A stretch of DNA of 64,000 bases, taken from the NCBI GenBank assembly GCA_034509425.1, contig JAVTVJ010000536.1, positions 1-64,000 on the forward strand. Direction: 5' to 3'. The position numbers and the translations under genes were made by a program. The notes under the pieces were generated by a model. The model searched no databases and was not told the origin of the DNA. It saw only the letters and a list, made by a program, of their open reading frames with translations. This DNA is from Eopsaltria australis. Taxonomy: Eukaryota; Chordata; Aves; Passeriformes; Petroicidae. Below are positions 34,838-44,588 of this stretch, piece by piece (the stretch's first letter is position 1; the number at the start of each line of letters is the position of its first letter).

Positions 34838-35532
34838 GCTACCCGTCCTTCTGGACCCTCAATGGAGATGTTTGTGAGGCTCCTTTTGGGGGTAATTTGG
34901 CCACCCACTCCAACTAAGTTTCCTGGGGAAGGTTTTGTTCCCCATTCCGCTGGCCATTCTGTCTCTGCTATAACAGTGACGTCGGCGCCTGTATCTAGCA
35001 TTCCCACTCGATCTATTTCGGAATGCCCATTTCGCAGTCTACATTGAAAAACAGGCTTGTCTTTTCCCACAACACTTGTCCACCACACACACGGTGTGCG
35101 AGCATTTCTAGGTATATTCTCGGGCAGCACAATCGCTTGTGCCAGCCAGGTACCTTTTGGAAGAAACCATGGTATGTGGTTGGGTTGTATGGTCACTGCA
35201 ATGTTCTTCCCCGGTGTGTAAGTCTTAACTTCAGGAATCACAAAGATCCCCGGTGGACTCTTATTGGAGTCACCAATAATTAATACAGTCACGGGTGTCA
35301 TGGGTGGATTTTTAACTGTCGCAGGAACACGTTGGGTGTCATCACGCGTTATATGTTCAACAAAAGCACTCACCAGTTGGAGTCTCTCAAATGGTGTAGG
35401 TGATGAGTCTCCTGGATAAAGCTGTTGGTGTTGGATGTTTCTAGGCTCTAATGGTGTAGTGTCGTCAGAGGTAGCAGTCCTTAATTTGTTGAAGGAGCGC
35501 GAGGCTGCTTCGCGCTCCCATCCTGGTTTCCC
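34729..35532 (-). CDS. pro: ERV-2 pro: dUTPase-like region plus aspartic protease
   Basis: Translated in the -1 frame relative to gag, entered at the slippery site 35526-35532. The N-terminal part includes a stretch (FLPKGTWLAQAIVLP) that resembles the C-terminal end of retroviral dUTPases. I could not recognise the other dUTPase catalytic motifs. The protease has LDTGAD (DTGAD codons 34981-34995) and a late GRDAMAQWG, equivalent to the conserved GRD loop. The frame ends at 34729 without internal stops. A pro frame separate from both gag and pol is a betaretroviral layout. Confidence 0.85.
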   Translation of the reverse strand, partial: GKPGWEREAASRSFNKLRTATSDDTTPLEPRNIQHQQLYPGDSSPTPFERLQLVSAFVEHITRDDTQRVPATVKNPPMTPVTVLIIGDSNKSPPGIFVIPEVKTYTPGKNIAVTIQPNHIPWFLPKGTWLAQAIVLPENIPRNARTPCVWWTSVVGKDKPVFQCRLRNGHSEIDRVGMLDTGADVTVIAETEWPAEWGTKPSPGNLVGVGGQITPKRSLTNISIEGPEGRVACVKPYIVPSGFTLWGRDAMAQWGARLEIPFTPQNF

Positions 35533-37679
35533 GACCAGTAGGGTGATGGTGTTTGAGGGATCCACCATGGCATCGTTGGTGGGTACCATCCCCACGGCGG
35601 AGGATTTGGTGGCGCTTGCGGTTGTGGTGCTGGTGGGAAAGACTTGGCAGAATTGTTAGCTTGAGTCTTATTCTTATTTAGTTTTGGTTTTTTACAGTCC
35701 TTTGCAAAATGTCCAGTTCCATTACAATTGAAACACTTTTGTTCTTGTTGACCTGCATTTGTCTTTGATGTCTCCTTAGTATATTGAGTTTCTACTGGAT
35801 ATGTCACTTTACATTTATGTCCACACATTTTTGATTCATTCCCTGGTACACGTGGTTTAATTTGTGCACACTTTTCTGTAATTTGCTCAATCGTTGGTGG
35901 GGGGTCAATGGGAAACATCTCAATAACTCGTTTACACTGTTCATTCGCATTTTCTTTAGCTAATTCAGTTAGCATTTCTCTCAGCATCACTGGATTGCTG
36001 ATGGCTTTACTCATCGCCTCCCTGAGGCGATCCACAAAGGCTGTGAAATTCTCATCTGGGCCTTGCCGGATCGTTGTGTAACTAACTGGAGGCCCCATGT
36101 CAATAGACATAGTGAACAAAACGTTTTTTGCTGCTAACTGTACATCCCTTAGTATTTCCTCTGGAATGTTATTTGCTTGGTCACGAGGTTTGGATTGATT
36201 CCCCTCCCCCACAAGATGGTCTATAGTAATATTGGCTTTATTTGGGTCACCTTTATATGATTCAAGCAACTTTGTTAATTCTCTTCTCCATCTTTTGTCC
36301 CATATCCAGTAGTGACTCTCAACTAAAAGACTTGACATCAGCGTTTTGATGTCATCAGGTACTAAGACAGATGTTTTAAAGGTTGCATTTATAAGTCCTT
36401 TAAAATATGCTGAATCTCTTCCAAATTCTTTTGAGGCTTTACAGATTTCTTTTATCGTTTGTTGTGGGAGAGGCTCCCATCTGAGATTGGCACCTGTCCT
36501 ATTGTATGTCACTGGTGCTACAGTGGGTGTGGGCAAGGCTGCTGCCGAGGATTGTTGGCTATAGGCTTCAGGCACACCCCCTTCCGGTGTAGACCCGTGG
36601 GAACCGAAAGCCTGGGCGTGGGAAAGTGGAAGGAGGGCGGGGTTCCCAGGGGAGGAGACAGGGAGGTGGGCGGGGTGCGCGACGGCAGGGGTGGAGGGTG
36701 TTGGGGGGTGGAGCTGGGAAGGAGGGAGGAGACCCGTAGGATTGACATCGCCGGCCGCAGAGGGTGGGACCGACGCGTGACCAATCGACGCCAAGGGGGT
36801 AGGGCTAGGGAAGGGGGTTAGGGGGTTCCCGCCGCGATCTCCCGCGCATGCGCCCTGAATTCTGCATTGCGGCAAAACTAATTCAATGGTATACCGTGGC
36901 GCAGTGAAAATTCCCCTGCCGCCGTTTCCCGATGGTGCGGTAAGAATTCCACCGCCGCCGTTTCCCGATGGCGCAGTAAGAATTCCCCCGCCGCCGTTTC
37001 CCGATGGCGCGGTAAGAATTCCACCGCCGCCGTTTCCCGATGGCGCGGTAAGAATTCCACCGCCGCCATTCCCTGCTGGCGCAGGTTTAAATTCTATTAA
37101 ACTATTATAACGTGGGGAGGGACGCACAACCGGTGCAACTGGGGACGGAGGGAAAGGAATAAGGGCTGGGGTGGGATCTGTCTTGGGTGGATCCGTCCCA
37201 GGACAGAAGGGGTCGGTGGGATCACGAACAGAATCGGAGCTTCTGTGGCTCCGGATTTCTCCCTCACGCTGCTCGCTAATGAGGGGTATCCTGCCGTTTT
37301 CCACACCGGAGGGAAGAGGGATCGGGTTAGTGGCATTAGGTTCACTTTTCGGAGAAGGGGGAACAGCTTTATCTAAACCAGAGCTCTTCTCCCCGTTGTT
37401 AGATAAAACTCGATAAATCGCGATTTGTAACCCGAAAAATTTCTGAACTGCAAATCGCCCCTCGCTGTCACATTCGTTTAGTTTAAATCCTACACGATCC
37501 CAAAATTCTAAAGTAAAAACCTCTTTTGGTGCTTCAAAAGAAACATTTTCGATTACCCACTTTACAAATTTCCGTAATAACTTTTTGTCAAATTTTTCCC
37601 CTGAAGTAACTAACTGAACTTTTAAACCATAATAAATAAATGAAAGCTCCTTTTCCCTCTTAGCAAGGTGGTTACCCAT
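35481..37679 (-). CDS. gag: ERV-2 gag polyprotein, intact 732-codon frame
   Basis: Starts at ATG 37679 (MGNHLAKR), whose Gly2 is a likely myristoylation site for membrane targeting; the upstream extension lacks that logic. Order: matrix; a long Pro/Gly-rich linker with five 12-residue repeats (about residues 201-260); capsid with a major-homology-region motif (IRQGPDENFTAFVDRLREAM); one CCHC zinc knuckle CFNCNGTGHFAKDC (35694-35735, residues 649-662); and a Pro/Trp-rich tail (PPNPPPW, YPPT) that could recruit budding factors. Gag assembles the virion core. No stop or frameshift is seen, in keeping with the near-identical LTRs. Most products would end at 35481; a fraction would shift into pro near the end. 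Confidence 0.9.
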   Translation of the reverse strand: MGNHLAKREKELSFIYYGLKVQLVTSGEKFDKKLLRKFVKWVIENVSFEAPKEVFTLEFWDRVGFKLNECDSEGRFAVQKFFGLQIAIYRVLSNNGEKSSGLDKAVPPSPKSEPNATNPIPLPSGVENGRIPLISEQREGEIRSHRSSDSVRDPTDPFCPGTDPPKTDPTPALIPFPPSPVAPVVRPSPRYNSLIEFKPAPAGNGGGGILTAPSGNGGGGILTAPSGNGGGGILTAPSGNGGGGILTAPSGNGGRGIFTAPRYTIELVLPQCRIQGACAGDRGGNPLTPFPSPTPLASIGHASVPPSAAGDVNPTGLLPPSQLHPPTPSTPAVAHPAHLPVSSPGNPALLPLSHAQAFGSHGSTPEGGVPEAYSQQSSAAALPTPTVAPVTYNRTGANLRWEPLPQQTIKEICKASKEFGRDSAYFKGLINATFKTSVLVPDDIKTLMSSLLVESHYWIWDKRWRRELTKLLESYKGDPNKANITIDHLVGEGNQSKPRDQANNIPEEILRDVQLAAKNVLFTMSIDMGPPVSYTTIRQGPDENFTAFVDRLREAMSKAISNPVMLREMLTELAKENANEQCKRVIEMFPIDPPPTIEQITEKCAQIKPRVPGNESKMCGHKCKVTYPVETQYTKETSKTNAGQQEQKCFNCNGTGHFAKDCKKPKLNKNKTQANNSAKSFPPAPQPQAPPNPPPWGWYPPTMPWWIPQTPSPYWSGNQDGSAKQPRAPSTN
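35494..35532 (-). promoter_or_regulatory. ERV-2 gag-pro -1 ribosomal frameshift signal
   Basis: On the minus strand the slippery heptamer G GGA AAC (35526-35532) is in the gag zero frame. After a 7-nt spacer (35519-35525) comes a perfect 9-bp hairpin: GGAGCGCGA (rc of 35510-35518) pairs with TCGCGCTCC (rc of 35494-35502) around a 7-nt loop. A -1 slip moves exactly into the pro frame. GGGAAAC is a known betaretroviral gag-pro slip site. Confidence 0.92.
36900..37079 (-). repeat. 36-bp coding minisatellite in ERV-2 gag (5 units)
   Basis: Five head-to-tail 36-bp units encode a repeated Gly-rich 12-mer (GNGGGGILTAPS and variants). They stay in frame within the matrix-capsid linker. Units differ at a few positions, and the last (higher-coordinate) one is the most divergent. 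Confidence 0.9.
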
Positions 37680-38033
37680 CCTTACTATAGAAGAAAACTC
37701 CCCCACCTTAAACTTAAAAAAAAACGCGGCGGAACAAAGTCCGAGCACTCACTTGCTCTGCGAATTCTTCTCCGAATTCTTTTTCGCCGGCTTCTTCAAA
37801 TTCCCCTCTCTTCTCGAGGGTCCCCTCTCTTGTCGAGGGCAAACCGCCAAAAGAAATCCAAAGAAATGGGGGGGCCTTTGTGGAGTGAGCTGCTTTCCCG
37901 CTCCCGGAGCCGGGGGTCGCAGCTCGACCTGCAGAAGCTGCTTTCTTAAACGAAAGGCAGCTCCGCAGGGAGTGGCCCGCAACGGCGTCTTCGCTGCTGG
38001 TAGCGAGCTGTCTTTTGTGGTTCCTCCAGGAAC
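37680..38033 (-). other. ERV-2 leader between primer site and gag
   Basis: About 350 bp of GC-rich untranslated leader, expected to hold the packaging signal and major splice donor. The exact sites were not resolved. Confidence 0.6.
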
Positions 38034-38051
38034 CACTCACGTTGGGCGCCA
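38034..38051 (-). other. ERV-2 primer binding site, tRNA-Lys type
   Basis: On the minus strand TGGCGCCCAACGTGAGTG starts 2 nt after the 5' LTR. It matches the tRNA-Lys(1,2) complement in its first 14 positions and diverges in the last four. Confidence 0.8.
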
Positions 38052-38053
38052 AC

Positions 38054-38703
38054 TGTAAAGTTTTATATTATTTTTCGGTGTAATACCTACTCGTCCTCCG
38101 ATCCCAGGCACGGTGCCTCTGCTCGGTGGTTGCCTTCCTCACCACTGTGCTACCTCAACCCCCTGTCCGTTAGGATGAGAGCCGAGGGAACCCCGAGGAT
38201 TCCACACAGGGAGGAAGGCGTGGAGGGTCGTCTTGGGTTTGGTTCAGGAGGAATCACAAAGGCAGGAGCGACTCTAAGCTTCAGGCAACAGAGAAGTTTA
38301 TTCCCTGGAACCCCAAAGTCACAGGAGCCCCGACTAGCTCTCGACAGCAACTTATATAGTACAATAAACAACCAATCAGGGTAAAGGCTCGGGGTGGGAT
38401 TAAGGCGGGAGCTTTCAACAGCAGCAAATAATATAGAAACAGGGGAGTGGTTTGGGGATAACAACAAATCATAAACAGGGGTACAGAGAACTTTCCAGAA
38501 CAACCTGTCAATCACCTGTGTGATAGACAAATAACATATTCAATAGGAACAAGGGGTGTCAACTTTGGGTGTTAACTGGGGTGTGACTACAACCAGGCTA
38601 AACCATGGATGTTTTTATAGCAGGGGGGCGACTCCCCGATGGACCAATCCACCAGGAAGTCCTCAAGCCCCTAGGTCTCGTTTCTATATTGACAACTGCC
38701 ACA
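38054..38703 (-). repeat. ERV-2 5' LTR
   Basis: 650 bp, same ends and boxes as the 3' LTR (TATA about 38353, AATAAA about 38300 on minus). It drives the provirus leftward, the same direction as the PDZRN gene. Confidence 0.95.
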
Positions 38704-39127
38704 GTGCCCCTGTCCCCAGGGCACTCTGGCAGCGTCCCGTAAACACTTAGCCAGAGAAACTGCGGCCTGCGTTGTAGTGCAGGAACAGTCCAGTTTAGCT
38801 ATCAGCTGAAGATGAATAACGAGAGGGCTCTTGGAATGCCTTTAATTCTGAGTGGCTTTATTGCAGGATCTTCATACACAGAGGGGAGGCAGGAATCCAA
38901 GAGGGTGAGGGGCCCTCAGACAAAGCCTTAAGAGTTATCTCATACAACCAATCACCAGGGGGTCTGGGGGAGGATAGGGAAGGTCCAGGGTTACCTGGTC
39001 CTATGGGATGGGGAAGGAAAGGGGCCCAGGAGATAACATGGGATAGTACAAAGGCTCTTGGGGGGAGGGAGGAGATGATGGACACCAGCAGTGGCTACTC
39101 TGGTTTGTCCTGGGTTAAACCATGGTC

Positions 39128-39929
39128 ACTTCACTTTCCAGGGGTTTCCTATCTCCTTGGAACTTTCTCCACCAGTGATCTTTCTCCTTTTCTAAGTCAT
39201 CTCCCCCTGGGGTCTCTAAGGACACATCCACGGCAGCTACACACTGCCACCCAGCCTCTGCTCAGCTGCTGCCACCCCTGTGCTGGGCTTCAGCCTTACT
39301 GCAGCTTGCCAGGACTCCTGGATCATCTGAGCCCTCTGGATAGGGGCATTAAAAACTCGTTTTGAACATAGCTTCCTAGAATAGCCAAAGGGCAATGTAC
39401 AGTGGAGGAAAATAATTCAATCACATTACAGTTAAAGAATGATGCAAATTACAGTGAAGCATTTAACTTGTATTTAGCATAAAAACATATGAAACAATAC
39501 AAACACCATGATCACTTAAAATAAACCTTTAGGTGGGAAGCCAGAATTGTAGAGGCAATGGTCTCATTCATTTTACCAGACTGAAGAAGATAAAAACTGT
39601 CACTGTGTTCTGAAGAACACAGAAGAGCTGCTTAGAATCCTTCCTCACCAGTATCAATTGATGAAATAGTAGCAACACCAGTGCAATTCATCTGGGATGA
39701 AAATTCTTCCCAATTAAACTTTCACACAGTGAAAACCTGCTCTCTCAGATGTTTTGAGTTTTGGATTTCAAAATATGCCCTTCTTGAAATACATGCCCAA
39801 GCTTCGTAATGTATTTTGGTTTTCAATATCAGTCATACATGAAAATAAAGCAGAGTCTAGACCAGAGAAATGTGGCGAGAAATGAATCAAAAATCTCCTC
39901 TTCCAACAATCTTTGATTTGTAATTCTCC
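39128..39929. other. Non-coding stretch
   Basis: No gene or element end was recognised. Confidence 0.5.
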
Positions 39930-40014
39930 ACTGATGTTCTCTCCAGTACTTGTGCTGGGAAAAGCATCATCTTTAAGGGTCCCTTCCAACCCAAAGCATT
40001 CTGTGATTCTGTGG
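39930..40014 (+). mobile_element. CR1 LINE 3' end fragment
   Basis: The sequence gggtcccttccaacccaaag followed by two ATTCTGTG units (about 39998-40014) is the hallmark 3' terminus of avian CR1 retrotransposons, which end in 8-bp repeats rather than poly(A). The 5' limit is uncertain. Confidence 0.7.
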
Positions 40015-42688
40015 TTTATCTAAACTTTCCTTACTAAAATGTACACCGTGCTTTGTCCAACAGTGCAGTAATTGGTATAAGGGTATTTTTTGCTTTTGGT
40101 ACATTGCTGAATGCTATTTCTTAAAAATCGGAAAAGAAAATTATATCTTTGCAGGATAGATATTTTAGGAGACACTGTTTGGAGTTCTCTGTCTCAAAAG
40201 GTTCAAGACCACTTGTACAATCTTTCTCAGCTCCTTCAGTAAGGCTGGTCCTGGACTTATATTTGTAAGAGTTTAAAGATGCTCACAGGCAGACACATAC
40301 CTTCCCTGTGTCCCCACACCTACCATCTTGCCTGCCCAGACTAAAGCAGCCTGTTGCCATATAAAAGTGGAAAAATGTAATCTCTTATACTCCAGAGCCC
40401 ATTTCTGTACTACTGAACCATTTAATTTCAAAAGAAAGACAAGGGACCTTGGGCCAGGTAGGTAACTCCTGTGGCTAAATCTGTTCAAATTTGTATTTGC
40501 CTGTAAGAAGTCAGACCCCACATTTTCAACTCATCTTCAGAGAGGAGAATGAGACGCTTTCATTTACTACAGGGGAGGAAGCAACATCTCTGAAAAAGGA
40601 ATTTACTTATCAAACTTCAAACTACAGGCAGAATGTATGTGGGTGTTCACACTGGAGGCAAAAGCAGTGTCTTTCCAAAACTCACTTGTGTTTTTTACAG
40701 AATTAAACTCTGCATCTTATAAAACAGAAAGGTCTTTTAATAGAAGAGGAAATGTTTAACCTTCTCAAAGTCAATGTCTATTCTCTTCTCTATGATTCCT
40801 CCTGAAAAGATGTGAAACAAATCACAGGAAAAGAAAGAAAAAAGGGGAAAAATCAAGGAGAATAACTGATTGGACAAGGGCAAGTGCTTTTTCTGCAAGA
40901 CCTTTGCATCTAGTCTGAATATGTTTCATTTCTATTCAGTTCTTCTGCAGGACACTAGGATTATGTGTATCAACTTAATTCAGTGAGAAGAAAATCCTTA
41001 CTATAAATCCTACCATGTGGGACAAATCTGTCAAGATCTTGATTATCAAAACAAATGAACAGACAGTAAAATGAGACATACATAGTATACACTTTACATG
41101 ATAAATTAGCCCTAGCACAACTGACACACACACTAAGGGGATGTTAAGGTTGCTATGGCAAGCAATGTCTTTCCTTCCCCAGCACCTGAATCACAAGTTT
41201 TCTGAGTCAATGACTTCTAGCAAAAGACAAAAAATTTTCTGTAGTTAAGCACTATCTGCATATAACACGTGTTTCTCTGTCCCATTGTGGTCTCCTTCAA
41301 AAGTTACTGCCTTCAAGAGTGACCTCACCCTGTCACTGGAGTGAGTAGCCAGAAGCACTAAGGTTGTTCTTTGCCCTTTCAGCAGATGTGTTAGGGATTT
41401 ATTGTAATGCTTTAGGGACCCGATAGTGATGGTCAAATAAATCAGGAAACTCATGCAGTGAGCAACAACACTATCAGCTCAGGGAAAACAAGAGTCCTGT
41501 ATCAAGCTACAAACCTGAACTGAAATGCAAGTATTTTAGCTACCGAAAATTTTGCATGTTATACATTCCTCAGAAATGGGTTGTTATGTAATAACTGAGG
41601 TTTTTTCAGAAACATTCCCACTTTCATTTGTGATGCCTGAAGGATTTTTTGCTTTTTCTCCTAAATACTTCTTACACAGTTCTCTGTACCCACAAGTATT
41701 AGCATGCATACTTGTAATACTTTAGGTGTGATAATTTAGCCTGGTTTCTTGGTGTCCTGCAGGTCGGGAGACTAAACACCCCAGAACTGCAGAGTTAGAA
41801 GACCAAACATTCTATTGTCGTAAGAACTCAAGGTCCCCTAGTAGGACAGATTCTGTAAACTAGAAGTTAGCCCACCCCAGCCCTCTTATTGGGCCCTCTT
41901 GTTAGATATGCTAATGTGTAAGGTCTTTAATTGTATACTTGATTGGGGGGGTGGGAGGACATTTGTGACGCGTGTCACCTGGGTGAAGCAATACATTGAA
42001 TGGGATCCTATTAAAATACCGAGGTAAACGACCCCCACCCCTCTAACTGTGTCTAGTTTCTCATTTCCTAAGACCAGGAAAAAAGCATCAGTTGAAATTA
42101 AAATTGTAGGAAAAAACTCCAAACCAATGTGATTTCAGCATACTTCTCATCCAAAATTGTGTTTGGAATGGAACTTCTAAGGCAGAAAATCAGGGATACA
42201 TTTAAAGAAATGGAGTAAACCCCAGTGAGAATTTAGTAAAGCATCCATTACAGCTATTTCTGTTAACAAGACATGACAATGCACCAAGAGCTCTCTTGCA
42301 CATAGACCAAAACACTGGAGAGAGCACATTCCTGACACAAGGTGTCCAGAACTTACATCAGGACAGGTTCATCCTTGCTGCAAAAAATAGATGAGTTTTA
42401 TGCAGTAAGCCAGCTGACAGCTTCACTGCTTACTCCTCCCAGAAATCCACTAGAAAATCAAATTAGATTAGCCTTTCCCAGCTCTCTTAACAAAACTCAT
42501 AAGCAAAAATGTGTTCTCACTGAACTCAAAGGATGTGTCAAATGATCAAGAACTTTTGTTTAGCCATTAATTTCTGTGATTACAGGGTGTCTTTTTTCTT
42601 TTAATTTGACATACATATATCGATCACCAGCAGACCCAGCTATGACCAGATCCAAATCACCATGTGAAATACTTGAGTTTCTATATGT
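40015..42688. other. Non-coding stretch, with an unresolved GC-shifted block at 41740-42060
   Basis: No gene was recognised. The block at about 41740-42060 (TGTCCTGCAGGTCGGG..., G-run near 41945) has an LTR-like texture, but I could not find paired ends or a TSD. The rest is intron-like. Confidence 0.4.
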
Positions 42689-42693
42689 CTAGG

Positions 42694-44299
42694 TGTCTTA
42701 AGTTAGGCCAGAGGGGTCAAAATCTAGGAAGTGATCTGTGCTGCAGGAAGGAATACAACTTCCTTCCTGCGAAAGAGAGCGAATAATCAAGTAGTTTTAA
42801 AGATTGATAGGTAGGTAAACCAATTAAAAAGTTGATCCGCCTTCAAGGAAAAAACTATGTATAAGCAGAGACTCTCTGAAGCTCTTCTTCTTTAGACTTG
42901 TTGCTGCTGTGTAGAGAGGAGAAGCTCCTGCTTCTCTCGCTGGTAAGGCCCTCCCACCTCCTTCCGAAGGAGGGATGGGGGGAAGAAGGGAGGCTTTATG
43001 GCAGCCGTGCCGCTGCAGCCGGGCATGGGGGAGGAAACGATTAGAATTTTCAGCAGATCCAGCTCAGCCGGTGTGCCAGCTACACGAGAGAGAGAGCCGG
43101 GCCAGGCAAGGACCAGGCCGGACTCTATCCAGCTCAGGCCAGGCCCTGCCCTGTCACCCTGGGCCTAGATAGTCCTACTAGGCCGAGCCAGCTTGGCAGA
43201 GCCAAGCAGAGAAACTCTTGAGAGCGTCTAGCATCCAGCTCAGACCTGTTCAAACAGCCCGGCAGGGAGCACGTGATCCTCACACTGCCGGAGAGAGAGA
43301 GAGACAGAGATTAACTCTCTCCATGCCTAGACTAAATTCACAGACACCCATCTTTCCTCGCAGAGAGAGGAACGAGTGAGGACACCTACATAGTGCAGCG
43401 CAGAGACTTTACAGTCAGTGAGGAAAGCAGAACTGATACTCACAAAGAAATGCATGAGAAGTTGCTTCAAGAGTGAAGCTGAAAACTCTTTTGGAGAACC
43501 ATGGTTGGGGACTGAGTTAATAAATTCTCTGTAATATATGAAGATATAGTCTAAAGGGAGATGTGAGGTTCTTATTGCAACTAATGAACTAAAAAACCTA
43601 AGTACAGACAAGTAAGTGTTGAAAAAGTACAGTCTGATGAGAAACTAGAACTAAGAGAGAGGAGAGGCTGTGACCTAGAGCCTTGGTCCCGGGGAGAATG
43701 CCAGAGAACCTGAGTTGTCAAGAGAACCTGTGTTACTAAGCACAGAAGAAGGGATTTTCTTTGTTGCTGCAATTGAACTGTGCATCCTTAAAACAGGTAC
43801 CCTGTGGACTGTTCATAACCCACCATAGTGGCTGTGGGAAGGCTGCTGGTGTGGGAGGGATCCACCATTAAGCTGGACTTTGCTCCGGGCGGCGGCTAAT
43901 GATGAGGCAGAAAACCCATAAAAACTGTATTTTTCTTACAGAAAATCCATGGTGTAAGCAAAAGAAACTTCTCTCTCTAAATATACTGGAACAAGAGCTG
44001 TTTCTGAAGTGGTAAACTGACTGGAAGTTAAAGTGTTGTCTTTTGTATGTTGTCCGGGAGAATGAAATAGAGAGGTGGGGAAACAAGAGTAGTCTGAAGA
44101 GTTTGTTCTAGTTTTTCTTGGTTTTTTTTTTCTTTTCCCTTTGTCTTAAATATATTAATAAAACTTCTTTGTACTTTATAAAGTTTGAGCCTGCTTTGCC
44201 TACTCCTAATCCTCATCTCACAACAAGCAATCAAGTAAATTTAAGTAAGTGTGCTAACATTTAGCCACAAACCTGAATAGGCGAACTAAAGCCACTACA
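42694..44299 (+). repeat. bigLTR LTR A
   Basis: 1606 bp, TGTCTTAAG...CCACTACA. A TATA-like box (tatgtataagc) lies near 42857 and AATAAA at 44157-44162. U3 would then be only about 190 bp, R about 1.3 kb and U5 about 130 bp. A donor-like CTG|GTAAGG (42943) and acceptor-like sites ending at 43363 (ctttcctcgcag) and 43941 (ttttcttacag) suggest that the R-region RNA could be spliced. No convincing protein is encoded. Confidence 0.85.
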
Positions 44300-44588
44300 T
44301 TCAATGGTGTTTCTGCCCGGTTTCGAACCAAATAATAGGAAAATTGATGAGAGTTTAAAATAAGGATTGATTAGAAGAGATAATAGGCAAAGCATGTATT
44401 AGATTATAAGATAAAGTAAATGATAGTAGAAACTGTGTATTGTAGTAGTCATATAAAGTCTAGAAGTAGAGGTTTGTGTAAGAAGCTTTCTGATTAGTTT
44501 AGTAGTTTTTCTAAGTAAAGATTGTATGATTAATGTAATTTTGATAATAAGTCTTATATATGGTTTTTCCCGAAAGCGAGAGGTGGAA
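44300..44588 (+). other. bigLTR interior: tRNA-Val primer site and purine tract
   Basis: The primer site begins TGGTGTTTCTGCCCGG at 44305. It matches the complement of the tRNA-Val 3' end over 25 nt (44305-44329) with one mismatch, longer than the usual 18. The interior ends with a purine-rich gaaagcgagaggtggaa (44572-44588) against LTR B. No open frame is worth naming. Confidence 0.8.

Larger units (their letters stand above)
31439..38709 (-). mobile_element. ERV-2: young betaretrovirus-like provirus with env, TSD GTGCCC
   Basis: Read on the minus strand: 5' LTR (38703-38054), Lys-type primer site, gag, frameshift into pro, truncated pol, env, purine tract, 3' LTR (32094-31445). GTGCCC flanks both ends (31439-31444, 38704-38709); 6 bp fits class II viruses. 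The two 650-bp LTRs differ at about 3 positions by eye, so the insertion is recent and might be polymorphic. Gag, pro and env frames are open. Pol lacks RNase H and nearly all integrase, so this copy could not have replicated alone. Confidence 0.95.
31309..39127 (-). mobile_element. Older ERV LTR interrupted by ERV-2 (tentative ends 31314 and 39122)
   Basis: Flanking ERV-2 on the right is minus-strand LTR-like DNA with a CCAAT-type box (tgattggttgt, about 38952) and AATAAAG (about 38865). If the halves 31314-31444 and 38710-39122 are joined across ERV-2 they make about 545 bp with TG...CA ends. The flanks are TGGTT (31309-31313) and TGGTC (39123-39127), a duplication with one mismatch. The imperfect TSD leaves the ends uncertain. 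The box arrangement resembles the solo LTR at 13008-13737. Confidence 0.4.

Noticed and set aside
36459..36821. 120-codon plus-strand frame
   Set aside because: Antisense shadow of the Pro-rich linker of ERV-2 gag.
36900..37079. Regular 36-bp repeats as a CRISPR array
   Set aside because: No spacers; units are adjacent, in frame and coding within gag; the genome is eukaryotic.
41740..42060. Another solo LTR
   Set aside because: LTR-like texture but no matching ends or TSD could be found.
44305..44329. tRNA-Val-like sequence as a tRNA gene
   Set aside because: Only the 3' 25 nt are present, in antisense, directly after an LTR: a primer binding site.
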